Assembly: GCA_903933995.1 (NCBI GenBank)
Contig: CAIZMD010000655.1
Span: 1-5,806 of the forward strand
Direction: 5' to 3'
DNA length: 5,806 nucleotides
Origin: an uncultured Bacteroidota bacterium
GTDB lineage: Bacteria; Bacteroidota; Bacteroidia; Chitinophagales; Chitinophagaceae
Positions 1 through 5,806 of the stretch are shown one piece after another. Under the pieces are notes generated by a model, which worked only from the letters and a program-made list of their open reading frames with translations, was not told the DNA's origin and made no database searches. Within the stretch, counting starts at the first letter, position 1. The number at the start of each line of letters is the position of its first letter. Made by a program: the position numbers and the translations under genes.

Positions 1-491
1 AATACCATGACAAATTTAATATTGAAGCCATAGACATTCAAACAGCCAATTCACAATTTGAAACAGGTAGTTCCGTGAGAACCCTCATCTCTTATGCTGT
101 AGGTGTAACCTTATTAATTGTAGCAGGGTTTGGGATTTACAATATCTTGAACATGATGATCTATGAAAAAATGGATTCTATTGCCATACTCAAAGCCACC
201 GGGTTTTCTGGTTCAGACGTGAACAAGATCTTTATTACCATCGCGTTAAGCATTGGTATTTTTGGTGGGGCATTGGGACTCTTATTTGGATTTGGATTAT
301 CTGCTTTGATTGACCAGATTCCATTTAATACCGCTTCCTTACCAACAGTAAAAACATATCCCATAAATTATAACCCACAATTTTATATGATTGGGGGCAT
401 TTTCTCATTAGTAACAACTTATATGGCAGGCTATTTCCCATCGCGCAAAGCAAGCAAGATTGATCCTGTAGTCATTATCAGAGGAAAATAA
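1..491 (+). CDS. ABC transporter permease, FtsX/LolC-E-like, C-terminal part (5' end outside window)
   Basis: This is the C-terminal 162 residues of an inner-membrane ABC permease. The reading frame (first full codon at base 3) is open from the left edge, so the GTG at 75 is an internal Val codon and not the start. The first ~25 residues look like the end of a periplasmic domain. Three hydrophobic segments follow, at about bases 87-160, 231-311 and 381-437. Between the first two lies a cytoplasmic stretch reading EKMDSIAILKATG, the typical FtsX-family coupling region that contacts the ATPase. The protein ends in a short basic tail (PSRKASKIDPVVIIRGK), also typical of the family. The ATPase gene starts one base after the stop, so the two are surely translated from one transcript and form a complex. 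The partner's LolD-like character favours a lipoprotein-release or envelope-export role. MacB-, DevC- or LolC/E-type assignment cannot be settled from this fragment. The family call is firm; the substrate is unknown. Confidence 0.9.
   Translation, partial: YHDKFNIEAIDIQTANSQFETGSSVRTLISYAVGVTLLIVAGFGIYNILNMMIYEKMDSIAILKATGFSGSDVNKIFITIALSIGIFGGALGLLFGFGLSALIDQIPFNTASLPTVKTYPINYNPQFYMIGGIFSLVTTYMAGYFPSRKASKIDPVVIIRGK
480..485 (+). promoter_or_regulatory. Possible Shine-Dalgarno sequence for the ATPase gene
   Basis: AGAGGA lies 7 bases before the ATG at 493 and overlaps the last codons of the permease gene. The spacing suits a ribosome binding site, and it supports the ATG at 493 as the start. 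It may be chance, because these bases also encode the permease's conserved Arg-Gly-Lys tail, and Bacteroidota often initiate without such a site. The other two starts in the window have none. Confidence 0.35.
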
Positions 492-492
492 T

Positions 493-1173
493 ATGAGCGA
501 TATTATACTAGAAGCTAAAAAGATTACCAAATACTTTCATGACCCACTCACGGTGCAGGTCTTGAAAGAAATAAGCTTTAGTATCAACAGGTCTGATTTT
601 GTTTCTGTAATTGGCAAGTCTGGTTGTGGTAAGTCTACCCTGCTCTATATCCTCAGCACCATGGATACGGATTATGAAGGGGAATTATTTATAGATGGTA
701 TGGCCATGCGCAATAGAAAGGAAGCAGAACTGGCCAAAGTGCGCAATGAGAAAATTGGATTTGTATTTCAGTTTCACTACCTGCTCAATGAGTTTTCGGT
801 TTTAAAAAATGTGATGCTCCCCGGTCTTAAATTGGGCAAGTATTCAGACAAGGAAGTGGAGCATAGAGCCATGGAAAAACTAAAAATCCTTGGCATTGAC
901 AATGAGGCCCTTAAAAATCCCAATCAATTATCCGGAGGTCAAAAACAAAGGGTAGCTATTGCCCGTGCTTTGATCAATGACCCACTGATTATCATGGGTG
1001 ACGAACCAACGGGTAATTTGGACAAAAAGAATTCTGAAATTGTGTTCAACATTTTCCAAGAATTGGCTGCCGTGTACAACCAATCTCTATTGATTGTGAC
1101 ACATGACAATGAATTTGCTGCCAAGACCAAGCGAATCATTGAAATGGAAGATGGCAACATCATCCGTATGTAG
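493..1173 (+). CDS. ABC transporter ATP-binding protein, LolD/MacB class
   Basis: Cytoplasmic ATPase subunit (226 aa, the usual length for LolD-like proteins) that powers the permease encoded just upstream. All motifs are intact: Walker A GKSGCGKST (residues 41-49), Q-loop Gln93, signature LSGGQ (146-150), Walker B LIIMGDEP (165-172, with Asp170 and catalytic Glu171), D-loop GNLD (174-177) and switch His204. The stretch after the Q-loop, QFHYLLNEFSVLKNVMLP (93-110), closely resembles the corresponding LolD segment (QFHHLLPEFTALENV type), which is why I favour the lipoprotein-release class over general MacB or DevA. The start is the ATG one base after the permease stop, with a possible ribosome binding site, and the N-terminus begins as expected just before the first beta strand. 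The partner permease is only partly visible and no periplasmic adaptor gene is in the window. Homologues in the phylum are often annotated simply as ABC ATP-binding proteins, so no gene symbol is given. Confidence 0.95.
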   Translation: MSDIILEAKKITKYFHDPLTVQVLKEISFSINRSDFVSVIGKSGCGKSTLLYILSTMDTDYEGELFIDGMAMRNRKEAELAKVRNEKIGFVFQFHYLLNEFSVLKNVMLPGLKLGKYSDKEVEHRAMEKLKILGIDNEALKNPNQLSGGQKQRVAIARALINDPLIIMGDEPTGNLDKKNSEIVFNIFQELAAVYNQSLLIVTHDNEFAAKTKRIIEMEDGNIIRM

Positions 1174-1197
1174 TATCTTAATCCCTCAATTTTTTAT

Positions 1198-1251
1198 ATG
1201 AAACTATTTCTCCTTGCAGGATTGATGGGTCTGTCCTTGACCCTTGCTGCT
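1198..1251 (+). other. Signal peptide of the propeller protein
   Basis: Residues 1-18 have a Lys at position 2, a Leu/Gly/Ala-rich hydrophobic core and a small-residue end (LAA), giving predicted signal peptidase I cleavage between Ala18 and Gln19. There is no lipobox cysteine, so this is not a lipoprotein. Gln at +1 fits the Bacteroidota pattern in which the new N-terminal Gln is cyclised to pyroglutamate. The exact cleavage site is inferred. Confidence 0.85.
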
Positions 1252-4200
1252 CAAAAGAAAAAAGAAGCAGCAGCCCCAGCTCCAGTAGTTAGCAAAAGCC
1301 CAGACAGTATGTACGCCGGTCTTAAATGGCGCAATATTGGACCTTTTAGAGGTGGTAGAGCCAATGCCGTTTCAGGCGTAGTGAAAAATGATCAACGCTT
1401 TTATGCAGGTTATACTGGTGGTGGCGTTTGGATGACCGATGATGGTGGTGGTTCTTGGAAAAATATCTCTGATGGATTTTTCAAAGTGGGTTCAATAGGA
1501 GATATTGCTGTTTCAGAATCTGACCCCAATGTGGTGTATGTGGGTACAGGCGAACACGCAGTTCGTGGTGTGATGACCAGCTATGGAGACGGTGTTTACA
1601 AATCTACCGATGCAGGAAAGACTTGGAAAAATATGGGCTTGGAAAAAACTAGGCATATTGCCGATGTGGTGATTCATCCCAACAATCCTGATGTGGTTTT
1701 TGTAGCTGCACAAGGAACCGTGCATGGCAATAACAATGAAAGAGGCGTTTACAAATCAACAGATGGGGGGCTTAATTGGAAACGTACACTATACATTAAT
1801 GATAGCACAGGTATTGCATCTTTGACAATGGATATGAACAACCCAAGAGTGCTCTATGCTGCCGCTTGGGAGCATCGCCGTTTTCCTTGGACAGTGTCAA
1901 GTGGAGGCCCGGGCTCAGCCATTTATAAATCAATTGATGAAGGTAATACCTGGACCAAACTCTCTGGTGGTCTACCCGCTTCTATGGGTAAAATTGGAAT
2001 CAGTGTTTCAAGAGCCAATAGTAACAGGGTCTTTGCCATTGTAGAAACTGAGAAAGCAAAATCTGGTTTGTATAGAAGCGATGACGCGGGTAAAACCTGG
2101 TCACTACTATCCAATAACCAAGACATCAGCGCTAGGTCTTGGTATTATATGAAGGTCTTTGCTGATCCTGTAAATGAAAACTTGGTTTATGTATTGAATG
2201 CACCCGTGATGCGCTCTATTGATGGGGGCAAAACCTTTGCACCCGTTCGTGTAGCCCATGGCGATACCCATGATTTTTGGATTCACCCAACGGCTAATAA
2301 TATTATTGGCTTGGCCGATGATGGCGGTGCAGAAATTAGTTTTGACAAAGCACGTTCTTGGTCTAGCATCATGAACCAACCAACCGCACAGTTCTATAGG
2401 GTCAATACAGACAATGTGTTTCCTTATAAAGTGTATGGTGGTCAGCAAGACAATTCCTCTGTAATTATTGCAAGTAGAAATAATTTGGGATCGCTCACAG
2501 AAAGGGATTGGACTTATGGCCCAGGTTGCGAATCTGCGTTTCTGGCTTTTGATCCAAACAATCCCTTGAATGTCTATGGTGGTTGCTATCAGGGTTATAT
2601 TGAACTATTAGACAGAAAGAATGGAGAGATCAAAAATATTCAAGCCTATCCAACCATGAACTTGGCCATTGATCCCAAGAACATGAAATATAGATTCAAC
2701 TGGAACGCACCCATTGTGGTATCAGCACATGATCCCAACACAGTGTATCATGCAGGTAATGTATTATTCAAAACCACCAATACTGGTATTAATTGGGAAT
2801 TAATTAGTGGAGACTTAACCCGCAATGACAAATCCAAACAAGGACCAGGTGGTATGCCATTTACCAATGAGGGAGCTGGTGGTGAAAACTATAATACCAT
2901 TTTTTATGTGGCAGAATCACCCATTTCAAAAGGAGAAATTTGGACAGGTAGTGATTGTGGTTTTGTACAACTAACCCGCGATGAAGGTAAGACTTGGACC
3001 AATGTTACTCCAGCTGGTTTACCTGAATCACAAATCAATAGTATTGAGGTTTCTGCTTTTGACAAGGGCACGGCTTATATCTCTGCTACGCGATATAAAT
3101 TGAATGACTATGCCTCTTATACTTATAAGACAACCGATTATGGCAAGACTTGGACCAAGATTACAAAAGGTGTTCAAGCCGATGACTTTATCAAAGTAAT
3201 TAGAGAAGATAAACAAAATAAGAACATACTTTATGCAGGTGCAGAAAGGGCTTTTTATTTGTCTAACGACGCAGGTAATAGTTGGCAACAGTTTCAGTTG
3301 AATCTACCCATTGTTCCAGTAACTGATTTAATGATTAGAGACAATGATTTAGTAGCTTCTACTGCAGGACGTGCCTTCTGGATCCTTGATGACTTATCTG
3401 CCATTCAACAAAGTGCTGCAAATCTAAAAGAAGCCAGTTTGCAAATCTTTCAACCAAAAGCCAGTTATAAATATGGTGCTGGTAATGGTTTGCCAGAATC
3501 CAATTACAGTGCGGGTCAGAATGCACCTGAAGGTGTGATCTTGGATTATGTATTACCAGAAATTGATGAAAAAGATACGGTTAGTTTGAGCATTGTAGAT
3601 GCCAATGGAAAAACTGTGAGAACATACATCAATCACGCAGATGAATCATATAGTAAGTATCCTGGAGGACCAGCACCCAAAGAAGTATTATCTACTGAAA
3701 AAGGGCATAATCGTTTTCTTTGGGACTTCCGTACTGAGACCGTTACACCTGATGTAAAAGGGGTATATATTTTCGGCGACTATCGCGGCTACGCAGTGGC
3801 TCCGGGAAATTATACGGCAAAACTTACGCATCATAAAACCGTGAAAGAAGTAAAGTTTAAAGTATTACCCAATCCAGGTATTACTGCAAGCGAAGCTGAT
3901 TGGAAAGAGCAACAAGGCATTTTAGAAACTATCTCAACATCTATTAGTGAGATTCACCAATCAGTGATAGACTTGAGAAAAGTAAAACAACAGTTACAGC
4001 ATCATGCAACCGTTTACAAGGACAATAAGCAAGCTGATACTGTTGTAAGTAAAGCCAAAACCCTTGTAAAAACCATGGATGAGTGGGAATCCAATATTGT
4101 AGAAAGCAGGATTAAGAATGGTCAAGACGTAATCAACTGGCCAAGCAAAATCAATGCAGAGTTTTTTAATATCAAAGGCGTGGCCGATGCTCCCAATCCA

Positions 4201-4347
4201 AAAATTACCAGTGGTCTAAAAGCAAGACTGGCTGATCTTCAAAAAGAATGGGCTGCTGAAAAAGAAAAATTACAAGGTATAAAACAATCTATCAAAGAAT
4301 ACAATCAATTGTATCAGTCTAAGCAATTAGATGCCATACAACTATAA
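1198..4347 (+). CDS. Exported Asp-box (BNR) beta-propeller protein, 'VPS10/sortilin-like glycosyl hydrolase' family
   Basis: Large secreted protein of 1049 aa. A signal peptide (1-18) is followed by a Lys/Ala/Pro-rich linker (to about 37). A propeller region (about 42-735) carries Asp-boxes of the form S/TxDxGxTW, starting near residues 79, 135, 186, 244, 293, 339, 525, 592, 644 and 688, plus a degenerate copy at 381-388. A segment near 780-895 looks Ig/FlgD-like (NRFLWDFR at 838-845, then a PGNYTAKL turn at 869-876). The last ~150 residues are charged, probably helical and coiled-coil. ATG 1198 is the first possible start after an in-frame stop at 1171. Family members are common in Bacteroidota and Acidobacteriota and are labelled glycosyl hydrolase or sortilin-like because of the propeller fold; I see no proven catalytic site and would not assign an enzyme activity. 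Its fold also recalls the tandem seven-bladed propellers of GH74. No type IX secretion C-terminal domain is evident, so periplasmic or outer-membrane-associated location is likelier. The sulfatase gene follows after 9 bases. Confidence 0.93.
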   Translation: MKLFLLAGLMGLSLTLAAQKKKEAAAPAPVVSKSPDSMYAGLKWRNIGPFRGGRANAVSGVVKNDQRFYAGYTGGGVWMTDDGGGSWKNISDGFFKVGSIGDIAVSESDPNVVYVGTGEHAVRGVMTSYGDGVYKSTDAGKTWKNMGLEKTRHIADVVIHPNNPDVVFVAAQGTVHGNNNERGVYKSTDGGLNWKRTLYINDSTGIASLTMDMNNPRVLYAAAWEHRRFPWTVSSGGPGSAIYKSIDEGNTWTKLSGGLPASMGKIGISVSRANSNRVFAIVETEKAKSGLYRSDDAGKTWSLLSNNQDISARSWYYMKVFADPVNENLVYVLNAPVMRSIDGGKTFAPVRVAHGDTHDFWIHPTANNIIGLADDGGAEISFDKARSWSSIMNQPTAQFYRVNTDNVFPYKVYGGQQDNSSVIIASRNNLGSLTERDWTYGPGCESAFLAFDPNNPLNVYGGCYQGYIELLDRKNGEIKNIQAYPTMNLAIDPKNMKYRFNWNAPIVVSAHDPNTVYHAGNVLFKTTNTGINWELISGDLTRNDKSKQGPGGMPFTNEGAGGENYNTIFYVAESPISKGEIWTGSDCGFVQLTRDEGKTWTNVTPAGLPESQINSIEVSAFDKGTAYISATRYKLNDYASYTYKTTDYGKTWTKITKGVQADDFIKVIREDKQNKNILYAGAERAFYLSNDAGNSWQQFQLNLPIVPVTDLMIRDNDLVASTAGRAFWILDDLSAIQQSAANLKEASLQIFQPKASYKYGAGNGLPESNYSAGQNAPEGVILDYVLPEIDEKDTVSLSIVDANGKTVRTYINHADESYSKYPGGPAPKEVLSTEKGHNRFLWDFRTETVTPDVKGVYIFGDYRGYAVAPGNYTAKLTHHKTVKEVKFKVLPNPGITASEADWKEQQGILETISTSISEIHQSVIDLRKVKQQLQHHATVYKDNKQADTVVSKAKTLVKTMDEWESNIVESRIKNGQDVINWPSKINAEFFNIKGVADAPNPKITSGLKARLADLQKEWAAEKEKLQGIKQSIKEYNQLYQSKQLDAIQL
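1432..3285 (+). repeat. Protein-level Asp-box repeat array (beta-propeller blades)
   Basis: Ten clear Asp-box hairpins and one degenerate copy are encoded here, for example MTDDGGGSW (79-87), KSTDAGKTW (135-143), RSDDAGKTW (293-301), LTRDEGKTW (592-600) and KTTDYGKTW (644-652). Copies 1 to 7 are 42-58 residues apart, the usual size of one propeller blade. A gap of about 135 residues (389-524) has no box, and boxes resume at 525. Similarity is at the motif level, not long DNA identity, so these are structural repeats of an old fold and not a recent tandem duplication. Each box normally sits at a blade's outer hairpin turn and is structural, not catalytic. Confidence 0.85.
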
Positions 4348-4356
4348 AAGCTTGTT

Positions 4357-4428
4357 ATGCAGATAAGCAAATATGTTTCCATTTTGTGCATGAGTTCTTT
4401 CACCCTGATGATGACAGTAACTCATGCA
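4357..4428 (+). other. Signal peptide of the sulfatase
   Basis: Residues 1-24 contain an early Lys5, a hydrophobic Ser/Thr/Met-rich core and a T-H-A end, with predicted cleavage between Ala24 and Gln25. Cys11 lies inside the hydrophobic core after Ile-Leu, which does not form a lipobox. As in the preceding gene the residue after the cut is Gln followed by Lys. Confidence 0.85.
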
Positions 4429-5778
4429 CAAAAATCATCCAAACCCAATATTGTCATTGTGAATTTTGATGATATGGGTTATGGCGATTTGGGGATTACA
4501 GGTGCCACTGGGTATCAAACCCCACAGATGGACCAACTGGCAAAAGAGGGAACTTTCTTTAGTCAGTTTTATTCAGCCCAAGCGGTATGTTCAGCTTCAA
4601 GAGCTGGATTAATGACGGGATGTTATCCCAATAGAGTTGGCATTAGTGGTGCATTAAACCATTCCAGTAAAACAGGGATTAACCCAGATGAGACCACTTT
4701 GGCAGAAATGCTCAAAGCCAACGGTTATACCACAGCAGCTTTTGGAAAATGGCATTTAGGTCATTTAACGCCATTTTTACCCACGCATCAAGGTTTTGAT
4801 TATTTCTATGGGATTCCTTATTCACACGATATGGTTCCCAACCATCCCCTTAACAAAAATTATTATCCACCCCTTCCTTTAATTGAGGGTGATAAAACAA
4901 TAGAAACCAATCCTGATAGCACCAAATTCACTACGGCTTTTACAGAAAGCACGGTAGCATTTATTAAAGAGCACAAGAACAAACCCTTTTTTGTATACTT
5001 AGCACATCCACTACCACATGTACCCATGGCGGTTTCCAGCAAGTTCAAGGGTAAGTCAAAACAAGGTTTGTATGGTGATGTGATCATGGAATTGGATTGG
5101 AGTATTGGACAAATTAGACAAACCCTTAAAGCATTGAAATTGGAGGAGAATACCTTGCTCATTGTCACTTCTGATAATGGTCCATGGTTAAACTATGGCA
5201 ATCACGCTGGAAGTGCTGGTGGCTTGCGTGAGGGAAAAGGTACTTCTTGGGAAGGTGGCCAACGCGTACCTTGTTTGATGGTATGGAAGGGTGTGATTCC
5301 AACTGCTGCAGTAATGAACCAATTAGCATCTACCATTGATCTTTTACCAACTATTGCTGCTATTACAAAATCAGAATTACCCAAAAATAAAATTGATGGG
5401 GTCAATATTTTGCCATTGCTGAAAGGCGATGCTACTGCGCAGCCTAGAAAAAGTTTTCTCTATTACTATCGTGCCAACAATTTAGAAGCCGTTAGAAACG
5501 AGCAATACAAATTGGTTTTCCCTCATGCTGGTAGAACCTATGAAGGATATGAACCAGGCAAGGATGGCGTTCCAGGAAAAGCCAATGAAAGTTTTGCTAT
5601 TGAAGGAGGTTTATTTGATTTGCGCAGGGACCCCGGTGAGCGATATGATTTGAGTAAAAGCCTTCCTGATGTTCTTGCTGAACTCAACAAAATTGCTGCT
5701 GAAGCCCGTGAAGACTTGGGTGATGAACTCACCAAAAATCCTGGAAAAAATAGACGTGCTCCAGGAAAATTGCAGTAA
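4357..5778 (+). CDS. Exported sulfatase, arylsulfatase A/GALNS type (S1 family), CSASR-type motif
   Basis: Hydrolyses a sulfate ester, probably on a carbohydrate, in the periplasm or at the surface (473 aa, normal for the family). A signal peptide (1-24) is followed by the alkaline-phosphatase-like sulfatase fold. By eye against human arylsulfatase A the active site is complete: metal ligands Asp38, Asp39, Asp273 and Asn274; formylglycine position Cys78; Arg82; Lys131 and His133 (GKWHLG); His221 (PHVP); and Lys294 (LREGKGTSWEGG). The stretch FLPTHQGFDYFYGIPYSHD is strikingly close to the human enzyme. The C-terminal region has the usual LFDLRRDPGERYDL (419-432) and a basic tail. The motif around Cys78 is C-S-A-S-R, with Ala where the classical CxPxR has Pro. 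ATG 4357 gives a proper signal peptide and lies 9 bases after the propeller gene, so the two are probably one transcription unit. No sulfatase-maturating enzyme is encoded here. The substrate cannot be read from the sequence. Confidence 0.95.
   Translation: MQISKYVSILCMSSFTLMMTVTHAQKSSKPNIVIVNFDDMGYGDLGITGATGYQTPQMDQLAKEGTFFSQFYSAQAVCSASRAGLMTGCYPNRVGISGALNHSSKTGINPDETTLAEMLKANGYTTAAFGKWHLGHLTPFLPTHQGFDYFYGIPYSHDMVPNHPLNKNYYPPLPLIEGDKTIETNPDSTKFTTAFTESTVAFIKEHKNKPFFVYLAHPLPHVPMAVSSKFKGKSKQGLYGDVIMELDWSIGQIRQTLKALKLEENTLLIVTSDNGPWLNYGNHAGSAGGLREGKGTSWEGGQRVPCLMVWKGVIPTAAVMNQLASTIDLLPTIAAITKSELPKNKIDGVNILPLLKGDATAQPRKSFLYYYRANNLEAVRNEQYKLVFPHAGRTYEGYEPGKDGVPGKANESFAIEGGLFDLRRDPGERYDLSKSLPDVLAELNKIAAEAREDLGDELTKNPGKNRRAPGKLQ
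4588..4602 (+). other. Formylglycine (sulfatase maturation) motif, CSASR variant
   Basis: Codons for Cys78-Ser-Ala-Ser-Arg82. Cys78 must be oxidised to formylglycine for sulfatase activity. The downstream A-G-L-M-T-G keeps the rest of the signature. Position +2 is Ala, a variant known for sulfatases recognised by the radical-SAM maturases (anSME), which accept C-x-(A/P)-x-R; the oxygen-dependent enzyme (FGE) classically prefers Pro. Confidence 0.88.
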
Positions 5779-5806
5779 ATACTATTGCAAATAAGCCACT
5801 AAACTG

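Noticed and set aside
75..77. GTG as the start of the permease gene
   Set aside because: The same frame stays open to the left edge and codes for plausible FtsX-family sequence before it, so the gene is truncated by the window and this is an internal Val codon.
1110..1117. TGAATTTG resembling the Bacteroidota -7 element TAnnTTTG
   Set aside because: It has a mismatch at the conserved second base, the nearest TTG upstream is at a poor spacing, and the bases encode part of the conserved end of the ATPase.
1856..2044. Plus-strand 62-codon frame overlapping the propeller gene
   Set aside because: Out-of-frame shadow of Asp-box coding sequence with no independent support.
2107..2448. Minus-strand open frame of 113 codons inside the propeller gene
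   Set aside because: It lies wholly opposite a strongly supported coding region, has no recognisable domain, and its length is expected by chance opposite a long gene. The other minus-strand frames (for example 4863-5168 and 3028-3288) fail for the same reasons.
2986..3160. Repeated DNA string around GACTTGGACCAA at about 2991 and 3147
   Set aside because: Both copies encode the K-T-W-T end of Asp-boxes in the same frame; explained by the protein motif and not a DNA repeat element.
4387..4389. Cys11 of the sulfatase as a lipoprotein anchor
   Set aside because: The preceding residues Ser-Ile-Leu do not form a lipobox (no small residue at -1) and a good signal peptidase I site lies downstream at Ala24-Gln25.
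5769..5790. ATTGCA direct repeat and TTGCA/TGCAA inverted repeat after the sulfatase stop
   Set aside because: Only five base pairs, AT-rich, no following T-run; too weak to call a terminator. The remaining bases to the window end show nothing else.

Overview
The window is a compact, gene-dense piece of a moderately AT-rich bacterial chromosome. It holds four genes, all on the plus strand, with almost no intergenic DNA (gaps of 1, 24 and 9 bases). It most likely comes from the Bacteroidota, possibly near the Chitinophagaceae; this is inferred from codon use, gene content and signal peptides and was not tested by search. Both exported proteins have signal peptides ending in Ala followed by Gln, the pattern known in this phylum as the Q-rule. 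Two of the three intact genes also lack a Shine-Dalgarno sequence, as is common there.

Bases 1-1173 carry the 3' end of an ABC-transporter permease of the FtsX/LolC-E type (start outside the window). One base later comes an intact ATPase of the LolD/MacB class with every nucleotide-binding motif present. The two should form one inner-membrane machine that couples ATP hydrolysis to lipoprotein release or envelope export. The cargo cannot be fixed without the missing upstream part.

Bases 1198-5778 carry two exported proteins separated by 9 bases. The first (1049 aa) is a large secreted beta-propeller protein with about ten Asp-box (BNR) repeats, an Ig-like segment and an alpha-helical C-terminus. 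It belongs to a widespread family usually labelled 'glycosyl hydrolase' or 'VPS10/sortilin-like' whose biochemical role is not known. The second (473 aa) is an arylsulfatase A-type sulfatase. It keeps all the expected active-site residues but has the CSASR form of the formylglycine motif, not the CxPxR form. The pair is probably co-transcribed and may act together on sulfated substrates in the periplasm or at the cell surface; that link is inference from spacing.

No RNA genes, mobile elements, CRISPR arrays, convincing promoters or terminators were seen. I did not find a clear new system. The most unusual part is the unassigned propeller protein tightly linked to a sulfatase with a variant maturation motif.
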